From: Actinomucor elegans
Taxonomy: Eukaryota > Mucoromycota > Mucoromycetes > Mucorales > Mucoraceae
DNA length: 64,000 nt
Direction of reading: 5' to 3'
Assembly: GCA_026027325.1 (NCBI GenBank)
Contig: JAMSLZ010000016.1
Coordinates: forward strand, 248,001 to 312,000
Shown here: piece by piece, positions 46,900 through 55,325 of the stretch
Layout: each line of letters opens with the position of its first letter
Numbering within the stretch: the stretch's first letter is position 1
Translations under genes and position numbers: made by a program
The notes under the pieces: generated by a model
Told to the model about the DNA's origin: nothing
Seen by the model: the letters and a program-made list of their open reading frames with translations, nothing else
Database searches by the model: none

Positions 46900-48531
46900 C
46901 AGTGACTTACAATACTGTCCGCATGTTTTGCAATTTTAACTTCACATTATCATTACTCACTCGATAATGGCTGCAAAAATGTAAAAATAATATCATTTGA
47001 AAGCCCAATAAAATCACTACAATAGGTTGAAATCTCAGATCATATGACTTTCCTAATATAGAGTATTAATCGTTTAAAAAAAGGAACATCATGCGGACAG
47101 TATTGTGAGCAGGGGTTCACAAAATTTGTTTATTGATAAATCTGCTTTAATAATCGGTCCAGCGGCCTTTCGCTTTGATGACAGCTTCACAGCGTAAAGG
47201 CATACTATCAATAACATTCAAACATTCTTCTTTGGTAATTTTGTAGTACCATACGTCTGTAACACGTTCAAAAAGCTCTTGCATGCCAGAAGGCGGAGTA
47301 TCATAGTCATTTAGTCGTCTTTTGACTAAGGCCCACATATGCTCGATTGGATTAAGATCAGGAGATTGAGATGGCCAGTCCATTACTACGAATTTTTGTT
47401 TTTTGAGGTAGTCTTTGACCGTACCAGAAGTATGTTTTGGGTCGTTATCCTGTTGAAAGATGATCTGATTGGTTCTTAATCCTGTTTCTTGGCAGACCAA
47501 CTTTACTGTTTTCCTCAGTTCGTCACGCAGAATCGTCCCATAAAGCTCCTTGTCCATTATGGAATCGATCTTACACATCCATCCAACTCCAATGCAAGAT
47601 ATGCAACTCCAAATCATGATGCTTCCTCCACCATGCTTTTTTGTTTGCTTTATGTGGCGATCTTGTAGTGGCTCGTTGTCTCGAATCCAAGCCCAAGTAC
47701 GACCATCAGAGCAGAAGCGGTTTATCTTAGTCTCATCAGACCAAATAACCCTTCTCCAATCGGCTATCGTATAGTCCTCATACTTTTTTGCCCAAGCTAA
47801 TCGCTCACGTATGTTTTTGGCATTGAGGTTTGGCTTCGTTTCCTTTTCCATAGATCCTAAGCCTTCGGCCTTGAGTGCCCTACGTACGGTCTGCGGTGAA
47901 ACAGATAAACCAAAGTCAAATGACAATTGTTTTTGAACACTTATTGCGTTTCCCTGGCCTCCTCTTGTAATCTGTCGCACGCAATATCTTTTATCCGCTT
48001 CTTTAAGCTTTAAAGGTTTACCTCCTTTTGGCTTCTTTCGATTAGGTAAGTGTTCCGCGGCGACTTTATTGACTGTCGTGCGCCCAACATTGGCGCGATA
48101 GGCAACCTGGCGAATGGAATAGCCTGCTTGGAGGTCGCCAATGATATTTTGTCGTGTGTCTTCAGATATGGGTCTCATCACTTATGAAATAAATTAAGAA
48201 TGTATAATAAGATTGTGATTTAATGGATTAATGAGAGTATGCGCGATGAAAGATAACTTTGTTTTTGAGTCAATTTCCATCATGTTCAACTTATGGGTTG
48301 AATTTCGCATCTAAAAATTGACTCACAATACTGTCCGCATGATGTTCCTTTTTTTAAACGATTAATACTCTATATTAGGAAAGTCATATGATTTGAGGTT
48401 TCAATTAATTGTAATGATTTTGTTGGACTTTCAAATGATATTATTTTTATATTTTTGCAGCCATTATCGAGCGAGTAATGATAATGTGAAGCTAAAATTG
48501 CAAAACATGCGGACAGTATTGTAAGTCACTG
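46900..48531 (-). mobile_element. Intact Tc1/mariner element
   Basis: 1,632 bp flanked by TA on both sides (46898-46899 and 48532-48533). The ends read CAGTGACTTAC and its reverse complement. The inverted repeats extend about 220 bp, and each carries a second inverted copy of the ACAATACTGTCCGCATG block at its inner end (46909 and 47092 on the left; about 48324 and 48507 on the right). This double-site arrangement resembles the IR/DR ends of some Tc1 elements. The transposase frame is uninterrupted. Confidence 0.9.
47147..48178 (-). CDS. Tc1-family transposase
   Basis: Cut-and-paste transposase of 343 residues, full length for the family, starting MRPISEDTRQ. The N-terminal paired-like DNA-binding part has two helix-turn-helix motifs (GYSIRQVAYRANVGRTTVNK, and a second around LSFDFGLSVSPQTVRRALKA). 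The catalytic triad is in VIWSDETKINRF (Asp), IFQQDNDPKHTS (Asp) and SPDLNPIEHMW (Glu), with 34 residues between the second Asp and the Glu, the DD34E spacing of true Tc1. The GGGSIMIWSC motif and the C-terminal MPLRCEAVIKAKG are also typical. No frameshift or internal stop is present, and both terminal repeats are intact, so this copy could be autonomous. It sits inside an older Ty3-type relic. Confidence 0.95.
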   Translation of the reverse strand: MRPISEDTRQNIIGDLQAGYSIRQVAYRANVGRTTVNKVAAEHLPNRKKPKGGKPLKLKEADKRYCVRQITRGGQGNAISVQKQLSFDFGLSVSPQTVRRALKAEGLGSMEKETKPNLNAKNIRERLAWAKKYEDYTIADWRRVIWSDETKINRFCSDGRTWAWIRDNEPLQDRHIKQTKKHGGGSIMIWSCISCIGVGWMCKIDSIMDKELYGTILRDELRKTVKLVCQETGLRTNQIIFQQDNDPKHTSGTVKDYLKKQKFVVMDWPSQSPDLNPIEHMWALVKRRLNDYDTPPSGMQELFERVTDVWYYKITKEECLNVIDSMPLRCEAVIKAKGRWTDY

Positions 48532-48533
48532 TA

Positions 48534-50098
48534 CGTCAAATTCAGTTTCCATAACGTCACTAAATTCTACGACTTCAAAAGCATGTTTAAAGGATATATT
48601 ATTTGTGTATGTAACAGTCATAGGTCGTGTTTTACCGATCCTTTTAGCTTTACTATTTTTGCCTTCGTTATTGAGTGCTAAAAAATTTAGATAACCATTC
48701 ACTTTGTTTATGTGTATATCAGAAAAGTCTTTATTCAATATCTTTTTATTAATACAAGCTACATCACTCCCGCTATCCACCTTGGCAACGAGTCTACGAC
48801 CCTCTATATAAATGGGTGTCATTAGATTAAATGTACTTCTTGTATTATGTGATTTATCATCATCGAACTTACAGTCATAGTTGAGGTCTTCAAGAGCCTC
48901 TTTTACCTTCTTGTCTTCCTCCTCGGAAGCAGAAGTGTTGGCACCATTATTGGCCCTAATGGCCAGCACAGAAGGTCCATTGTTGGCCCTCATTGCTTGA
49001 TGGTACTCAGCACAAGAGTGCCCACGGAACCAAGGTTTCTTGCAGTAACGACAGGCATTGTTACCGTTTGCCCTAAATGGTGCATTGGTATTACCCAAGA
49101 AAGTGATAGACCTTGGCCCGGAAGAAGTAACAAAACCAGAACGAGGGGACGTGGTAGCGGTAGTGGAGGGAGACCCAGCAGAAGAAGAGGTTGGTTTCTT
49201 GGAAATGCTGAAACAATTCTTCTCATCGTGATTCGAACGACTGCCTCCATGTCTTGGGCAAAAGAACGACCCAGAAGTGCGTCTTCTACCTGTGCTAGCG
49301 CCAGAACCAGCACCAAAACCATCAGCCTTGCGTTTTCCCTTGTTGATCGCAGGGAAAGCGTTACCAGTAGTCGTACCACTGCCAGAAGCACGAGCATCCA
49401 CCTCATTGGCCAAATTGCCAGGTACTTGGTGACCATACACGTTTAGTGCAGCAGTAGCAATGTCACTTACAATCCAAGTGGTTGAATTCTTGCCATTCGA
49501 ATGCAGCAAAGTGTTGATAGATGGTTGCCAAGATTGAGGGAAAGCGCACAAGAAAGTGTCAGCAATAGTGGAGTCAAATTTGCTATAACCGGCCTCACTT
49601 GCAGCACGCGAAAAACGAAGGTTGAACCCATGAACAGTTTCATTAGGCTTGATTCGCATGTTCATCACACGTCGACGAGCATCCAGTTTATCTTGAATAC
49701 CTCCAAAAGTGGACAAAAAAAGTTGGCGTGCATCTTCCCAAGTGGACTGCGCAAAGAGATCACCATTCATCCAGGTATCATAGTCCAATGCCAAAGTAGT
49801 TTCGATACATTGCTTCCAAATTTTTTCAATCTTATGTCCAGAAGAAGATATCGTTTTTTCAAACGTACGTAAGAAATGTTCAACTGAATCATAAGATTCT
49901 TCACCGGGATAGTACGTCGTGTCGCCTTTGAGTTGGAACTTAGGCAAATCGCTTGGCGTAAGACGGAAGGTAAACTTGGCATTACCATCAGACTCACCGT
50001 GGTCTTCAGTGGATACAACAACAGGAGTCTTAGTTTCTTTGACAATAGTGGACTTGATGACATCAATATGTCTGTTGTAGGTGCTGATACAGTAGTTA
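48534..50098 (-). pseudogene. Gag-protease fragment of the Ty3-type relic
   Basis: Open over about 520 codons. A capsid-like helical region (FRLTPSDLPKFQLKGD, YDSVEHFLRTFEKTI, WEDARQLFLSTFGG and ETVHGFNLRFSRAASEAG) is followed by a Ser/Gly-rich basic linker. Then come two Cys/His clusters (FFCPRHGGSRSNHDEKNC and ACRYCKKPWFRGHSC) that look like variant zinc knuckles, and finally a retropepsin-like motif VAKVDSGSDVAC. The frame runs to the Tc1 boundary; its last codons and stop come from Tc1 sequence. Compared with the gag of the element at 60631 it shares the same order (helical part, paired Cys/His clusters, DSGS protease), so the two belong to a common lineage. The start of the protein is on the far side of another Tc1, and the register across that insertion is off by one. 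Confidence 0.8.
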
Positions 50099-50312
50099 CA
50101 CTGGCCGGTGCACAAAAATATAAATTTGCTTTTTTTAATGTTTCTTAACGTACAGTCACTCGAGTAAGCCCAAACTTTAAATGTATGTTTGTTGGTATAT
50201 TTAAATGATATATGCCAAATTTAAACATGAACTGTATAGTAACTACATTTGGAAACTTTACTAAAATTATATTTTGGAATTTTTTGGCTGAGAAAATTAA
50301 ACGTGCTGTCTT

Positions 50313-51641
50313 TTAATATCGAGTATAGCCACCTTTAGCTCTAAGGACTTGCTCTATTCTTTTAGGTAAACTGTTATAGTACGGCTCCATGTCTGCTTTG
50401 GTAAATTTGTACCACTCCGTCTCAAATCGTTTGAATAGTTCTTGCTTTGTTTTTGGAGGGGTGTCATATTGGCCTAGTTTTGACTTAACATGATGCCATA
50501 GATGTTCTATCGGATTTAAGTCTGGGCTATATGGTGGCCACTTATTCATATACTGTATGTTGTTTGCTTTAAGCCATTTTTTAGTTACTTTGGATGTATG
50601 TTTTGAGTCGCCATCTTGCTGAAGAATCACATCATCAGGATTCCAGCCGTAGTAGTCCAAAGTATCCTTAAACGATGTACCCAAGATTTCAATATAACAG
50701 TCTGAATCCATAGTTTTTTGTAGTACTTGACTAGCGTAGCCTACTCCCCGTGATGTCATACAGCTCCATATCATTAGGCTTCCGCCACCAAACTTTTTGG
50801 TCATACGAGTATTATGAGGAAGATCTCTCTGGCCTGGCTCTTTCCATGTATAAATAGCTCCATCAGACTGCCACATGTTTATTTTCGTTTCATCCGAAAA
50901 TACAACTTTCTTCCATTGCTCAACAGTCCAACCATGGTATTTTCTGGCGTATTGGAGTCTATCCTTCATATAATCAACCTTGGTATATGGTCGCTTTTGT
51001 GGTGAAATAGCCACATAATTGAAGTACAGACAGACTAGAGGCCTGTGCGCCCTAGCTGTAGCACATACATACTAAAGCATCATTGATTACCTTATACAGC
51101 GATACAGTCCTTAAACAGAGATACGTCCTTCTTATACTTTTTATATGAACACAAGTAAATAACCTTCAGTCACAATTCAACGAGTATAAATACAAGCTAG
51201 AAAAACTAGTTAGAAATAATTAATCACATTTAAGTTGAATAAACTATAACCAAGTTATAATCGACTTACTACCTGCTTTTATTTTTAATTTTACCGCAGC
51301 TTTTTCATAATATAAGCTTTAAGTCCAGTTTGATGGATCAACTTTATAGTCCCATTATAGCTGATTGAATAGCCGAGGGAGTTTAAATATTTGTGTGCAT
51401 CTCGACCATTCCTTAAGTATCCGCTTCGAAGTTTGTATTTCAGTGTTACCATAATACGTTGAGGCACTATTCTACGGCCACCACCGGTAGGTCGAACGTA
51501 TTCTGGGTCTATTTCGTTTTTCATTCGGTTTACTGTCCATTTTGAAACTCCTACACGTTGCGCAATAATACTGGTTGGCTCTTGTTTTAGTACCAGTGAT
51601 TTGATGCTGTCGCGCTTGTTATGAGAGATTTTATAAGGCAT
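50313..51641 (-). pseudogene. Tc1 transposase interrupted by a solo LTR
   Basis: The N-terminal half (from MPYKISHNKRDSIKSL at 51641, with SIIAQRVGVSKWTVNRMK as helix-turn-helix) runs to 51304. The C-terminal half (KRPYTKVDYMKDRLQYAR to KGGYTRY) runs from 50992 to 50313. The catalytic residues are kept: VVFSDETKINMW, VILQQDGDSKH and SPDLNPIEHLW, the last two 35 residues apart. The break is exactly the LTR plus one copy of its 5-bp duplication, 306 bp in all, which is a multiple of three; the two halves are in the same register. Before the LTR arrived the gene was therefore intact. The LTR adds a stop two codons into its sequence. Confidence 0.88.
50998..51298 (+). repeat. Solo LTR (301 bp) with 5-bp target duplication
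   Basis: Begins TGTGG and ends CCGCA, flanked by GCTTT at 50993-50997 and 51299-51303. It is the same LTR as 52385-52686 in opposite orientation, with only a few differences seen. It most likely formed by recombination between the two LTRs of a full element that had inserted into the Tc1 copy. Confidence 0.92.
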
Positions 51642-52000
51642 TATATGGAACGAAGTATGGTCAAGAAAGAAGAAAGGAGAATGGCTGAAATGAATCAGAA
51701 TAGGCTTCTTTATATAATTTTCCGTTGCCCTCGGCAATGTTTCATTAGTATCAATAGATAAACGGAATTATTATTAGTGATTATGGTCTATTTACGTCAT
51801 AAAACGGAAAAGCCCTCAAATTTTAAAAGTTGAAAAAACGGTTTATCATCATTTTATCACTATGACGTAACATAAACCCTAGCCTAAACATTTAGTATTT
51901 TCATGCAGTATGTTAGAGCTATAGCTCAATATTACTTGATATGGTTAAATTTAAAAATTGACGGAGTAATAGCAATTAAAAGTTTTGTGCACCGGCCAGT

Positions 52001-52359
52001 AAAACTACTGTAGTTCCGATGAGCTGCTCCAGAGCTCGCTCAAATTCCCCAGATTCATTGCCCAAATGACCAGCCCCAACACCCTCCAAGAGGTTTACAT
52101 ACCGTTGAATTACCTCTGCTCTGCGTGCAGTGAGAGACTTGATGGCGCCTTGAGTATCAGGTCAAGCAGAGGCAGCGCCTTGTTCAGTAGCAAGAGATAA
52201 GCCTTGGATGGATACAATTTCATCCAAGGGAGGAGAGATATCACCAATGTTGCGTGTTTCAATACCGTCCATACCTTCATTACATTGATCAGCAATAGCA
52301 CCGTTCACAGGAGATCCAGGCATAGTAACAGGAGTAGAAGAAGAGTTGTTTTGAGACAT
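52001..52359 (-). pseudogene. N-terminal part of gag of the Ty3-type relic, with internal stop
   Basis: Starts at ATG 52359, 26 bp after the LTR end, as MSQNNSSSTPVTMPGSP. The frame meets TGA at 52162-52164 but continues in the same register with clear protein-like sequence (GAIKSLTARRAEVIQRYVNL, then FERALEQLIGTT) up to the Tc1 insertion at about 52000. A single C-to-T change in an Arg codon (CGA to TGA) would explain the stop. The helical N-terminus matches in position the first region of the gag encoded at 60631. Confidence 0.7.
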
Positions 52360-52384
52360 AGTAGTTAAGTTTAATCGAAAAAAA

Positions 52385-52686
52385 TGCGGTAAAATTAAAA
52401 TATAAAAGCAGGTAGTAAGTCGATTATAACTTGGTTATAGTTTATTCAACTTAAATGTGATTCCTTATTTCTAACTAGTTTTTCTAGCTTGTATTTATAC
52501 TCGTTGAATTGTGACTGAAGGTTATTTACTTGTGTTCATATAAAAAGTATAAGAAGGACGTATCTCTGTTTAAGGACTGTATCGCTGTATAAGGTAATCA
52601 ATGATGCTTTAGTATGTATGTGCTACAGCTAGGGCGCACAGGCCTCTAGTCTGTCTGTACTTCAATTATGTGGCTATTTCACCACA
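52385..52686 (-). repeat. 5' LTR of the Ty3-type relic (302 bp)
   Basis: Minus strand reads TGTGG...CCGCA and is followed 26 bp later by the gag start. On its outer side it is flanked by ACCTC, inside Tc1 sequence. Together with the solo LTR it makes a 300-bp inverted repeat. No TGG-type primer site is evident directly after it. Confidence 0.88.
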
Positions 52687-52890
52687 ACCTCCCTGTAGAA
52701 GACCTTCTCCCATAAGCAATACTGCTAAGATAGTTCTTCGGTTCAAAGTCCGATGTGGTAGCTTACGCTCTTTGCGAGATGCTCGATGATGATTATTGAG
52801 CTTAGGCTGTTTTATTGGCAAGCGACAACTACGAAATCTAATGAGACAGCTTAATTTAGTTTCAGCTATTAAGAAAAAACGACCATTTCT
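52687..52890 (+). pseudogene. Tc1 transposase N-terminal fragment, plus orientation
   Basis: The plus strand encodes LGCFIGKRQLRNLMRQLNLV then SAIKKKRPF, close to the matching part of the neighbouring minus-strand copy. Only about 68 codons remain, between the LTR insertion and the head-to-head junction near 52890, and one in-frame stop is present upstream of this segment. Confidence 0.8.
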
Positions 52891-53364
52891 GTCGGACACC
52901 CACGTGTTTATTTTGGTTTCATCAGAGAATATAACCTTCTCCCAGTCGTCTACTGTCCAGTCACGGTGTTGTTTTGCCCATTTTAACCGATCCATGGGGT
53001 GATTTCGCTTGTAAAATGGTCTTTTTTTTTTAATAAATGAAACTAAATTAAGCTGTCTCATCAGATTTCGTACTTGTCGCTCGTCAATAAAATAACCTAA
53101 GCTCAACAACCATCGTCGAGCATCTCGCGAAGAGCGTAAGCTACCACACCGGACTTTACATCGAAGAACTATCTTAGTAGTATTACTTAGGGGAGAAGGT
53201 CTTTCACCACGAGGTTGCTCGTAATCAGGGTTCAACTGTGCTTTCATCCGATTAATTGTCCATTTAGAAACTCCAGTTCGTTGGACAACCTCATTAGTGG
53301 CAGCGCCTTGCAAAATGAGTGCTTTGACGGAGTTTAGCTTGTCAGAAGGAATTTGATAGGGCAT
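52891..53364 (-). pseudogene. Tc1 transposase N-terminal fragment, minus orientation
   Basis: From MPYQIPSDKLNSVKALI through the helix-turn-helix NEVVQRTGVSKWTINRMK to the first catalytic Asp in VIFSDETKINTWVSD, then an abrupt switch to the inverted fragment. The element's outer end (CTGGTGCACAAAACTT) lies near 53702-53717. About half of the transposase is missing. Confidence 0.85.
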
Positions 53365-53717
53365 CTTCAAATTAATAAAGTCTTTTAAAGAGGTTGATAA
53401 AATGGTAAAAAAGCATTGAAATAATGTGGTTCTTTTTATAGCTTTGACATCATTAACGTCATAAATTATCATAACTACGGAAAAAATGAAGCAATAATAT
53501 GTAATATTTCGACTACATCGCTACTATCGGAAACTTTCATATTTTCGCTTAACTTAAAAATTTAATTATCAGCTATGACGTTGGAGTGACGTAAATAAAC
53601 AAACTTAAAAGCTTATTAGGGATATTATAATCAATTTTGTGAATAGTTATAAAGTTATTTGAAAAGGTTAGCGTCATTTTCCATGAAGATATCCCCGAAT
53701 AAAGTTTTGTGCACCAG

Positions 53718-53966
53718 TTATTTCCACCACTGTACCATACTTTTACCAACAGTAACAGTTAGACTTGTCCGGCCGTAAAAGGATGGTAACAGGCGAACAC
53801 ATACCGCGGTGTAATAGTTGAACTGTTACGGCCGGAATATTTTGGTAAAAGTACGGTAATATTACATAATAATACCAATATATTACGGCCGTAAAAGTAG
53901 GTATTAGTTGCAGTGAAAAAATAGTGAGTGAAATGCGACATCATTCACTCCAGACACGCAACAAAA
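53718..53966. other. Spacer with short palindromes upstream of the Ty3 element
   Basis: About 250 bp. Contains repeated TTACGGCCG and GGTAAAAGTACGGTAATATT-like blocks in both orientations, so it may be a degraded miniature element. Before the Ty3 insertion it was the immediate upstream DNA of the tRNA-Lys gene. Confidence 0.5.
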
Positions 53967-54396
53967 TGTCGAACCCATTGACTCCACAATGGAAGAGTTA
54001 CCAATAGAAGTCGAGCTGAGATTAAAGAAGGAAGCAAGACGAAAAAGGAAGTTCAAGCCCAATACCAGTACAACACGCAAGAAGACTAAGGTACACTTAA
54101 CTTGCCTTATATGAACTCAAGCCCGCTGCCAAGATGATTGTTAGAAAATCATACTACTATAGAAATATTCCTTTATAAATATCCAAAGCGCATATCCATA
54201 TATAATTATCCATCCGTCTTAGAATAATATAAATACCATTATAATTTTATTGAATAAAGCTTATCTTCAGTTTGTATCTTAAAAATACTTATATTGTATC
54301 TTTTATAATACTTCTTTAATATACTTCTTGATCACGTGTAGAATAGTCACAGAGAACTGATTCTACAGACATCCATTGCAAGATACAGAACTGACA
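53967..54396 (+). repeat. 5' LTR (430 bp)
   Basis: TGTC...GACA. Contains a TATAAATA-like box near 54228 and an AATAAA signal near 54252. The first 148 bp also encode, in the other LTR copy, the end of Pol. Confidence 0.95.
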
Positions 54397-54398
54397 TT

Positions 54399-54418
54399 TG
54401 GTAGCACCAGATTCTAAC
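54399..54418 (+). other. Primer-binding site, probably initiator tRNA-Met
   Basis: TGGTAGCACCAGATTC starts two bases after the LTR. TGGTAGC is the complement of the GCTACCA end of eukaryotic initiator tRNA-Met, and the implied A1:U72 pair fits an initiator tRNA. Confidence 0.75.
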
Positions 54419-54431
54419 AAGAAGAATTATT

Positions 54432-55325
54432 ATGGCTGGTCAAGGAGAACCGAGCATGACTGAAAAAACAAGCGAACAATCAAATGATATGGCCGTATTA
54501 ATCAAACATTTGGCTAACTTAGTAACGGATAAGCAGCAAGTAAGAATCAAGGAACCTAACACTTATGATGGTACAAGAGATGCTCTGCTTATCGATGGAT
54601 GGATACGTTCGGTGGAAAGGTACGCCACTTTTCATAATTGGGACCAAACAAGAACTTGTCTTTTGGGATCGACTCTATTGAGAGATAGAGCTGATGCCTG
54701 GTATCGCACTTTGGAAAATTCAGATGATCAACCTACTACATGGCTTGAACTGAAGCGATTGCTTATTGATTTCTTTCGTCCTGACAATTCAGTAAGAATT
54801 GCGAGAGATAAATTGGCAGTATTAAAACAAACAGGAAATTTGGTTGATTACATTAACCAATTTATGGATATCAAGCTAGGTATCCCAACAATGACTGACG
54901 AAGAAGCATGTGACAAGTTTACTCGAGGTTTAGCCACGAAACAGATGCGTGCTCATGTACGACAATATGAAGCAGAAACCTTGAAAGCAGCAGTACGTGC
55001 AGCATTATCATTTGATAGTGCTCAACAAGAAGAAAACTATTCTCCAGTTCAAAATCACGGACAACAAGTTGATGATCCAATGGAGATAGATGCTATTGAT
55101 CAACGTCGCGGAAATGGATATTCTGGGGGAAATCGAAGATTTGGTGGTGGTATGAACAACACACGATCAAATAATGGTGGACCAAGATCCGGATTCAATT
55201 CAGCAGTATGCTATTACTGTCATAAATCTGGTCATTTGAAAAGAAATTGCAAGACGCGATTGGCAGATATAAGAAGACTGGATGAACAACATTCACAAAG
55301 AAGAAAGCGCCAGGATTTTCAATAA
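54432..55325 (+). CDS. Ty3-type Gag
   Basis: Capsid-nucleocapsid protein of 297 residues that packages element RNA into virus-like particles. Residues 35-165 form a retrotransposon gag domain (TYDGTRDALLIDGWIRSVER, DRADAWYRTLENS, TWLELKRLLIDFFRPDNSVR and GNLVDYINQFMDIKLGIP). A Gly/Arg/Asn-rich linker follows, and a single CCHC zinc knuckle starts at Cys260 (CYYCHKSGHLKRNC). The protein ends with the basic run RRKRQDFQ. The pol frame is open from 55286 in the minus-one register, so the last 40 nt of gag overlap it; Gag-Pol could be made by a -1 (or +2) shift. A near-perfect slippery heptamer is not obvious. Confidence 0.92.
   Translation: MAGQGEPSMTEKTSEQSNDMAVLIKHLANLVTDKQQVRIKEPNTYDGTRDALLIDGWIRSVERYATFHNWDQTRTCLLGSTLLRDRADAWYRTLENSDDQPTTWLELKRLLIDFFRPDNSVRIARDKLAVLKQTGNLVDYINQFMDIKLGIPTMTDEEACDKFTRGLATKQMRAHVRQYEAETLKAAVRAALSFDSAQQEENYSPVQNHGQQVDDPMEIDAIDQRRGNGYSGGNRRFGGGMNNTRSNNGGPRSGFNSAVCYYCHKSGHLKRNCKTRLADIRRLDEQHSQRRKRQDFQ

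Larger units (their letters stand above)
50099..51998 (-). mobile_element. Tc1/mariner element carrying a solo LTR
   Basis: Ends share CTGGCCGGTGCACAAAA and its reverse complement (about 18 bp). The flanks are TA-like, but the two sides are not perfectly symmetric, so the outer limits are good to about 2 bp. The element lies within the gag gene of the Ty3-type relic and is itself interrupted by a 301-bp LTR. A Tc1 fragment at about 53700 has a similar end, CTGGTGCACAAAACTT. Confidence 0.82.
48534..52686 (-). mobile_element. Ty3-type retrotransposon relic split by Tc1 insertions
   Basis: On the minus strand the order is 5' LTR (52686-52385), start of gag (from 52359), a Tc1 insertion (51998-50099), then the rest of gag with a protease motif (50098-48534), ended by a second Tc1 insertion. 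Pol and the 3' LTR are not found. A solo LTR of the same family lies inside the first Tc1. The element is inactive. Confidence 0.8.

Noticed and set aside
50998..52686. Considered the 300-bp inverted repeats at 50998-51298 and 52385-52686 as the ends of one DNA transposon
   Set aside because: Only the left copy has target duplications on both sides (GCTTT), and the right copy is followed by a gag start; they are a solo LTR and a 5' LTR in opposite orientation.
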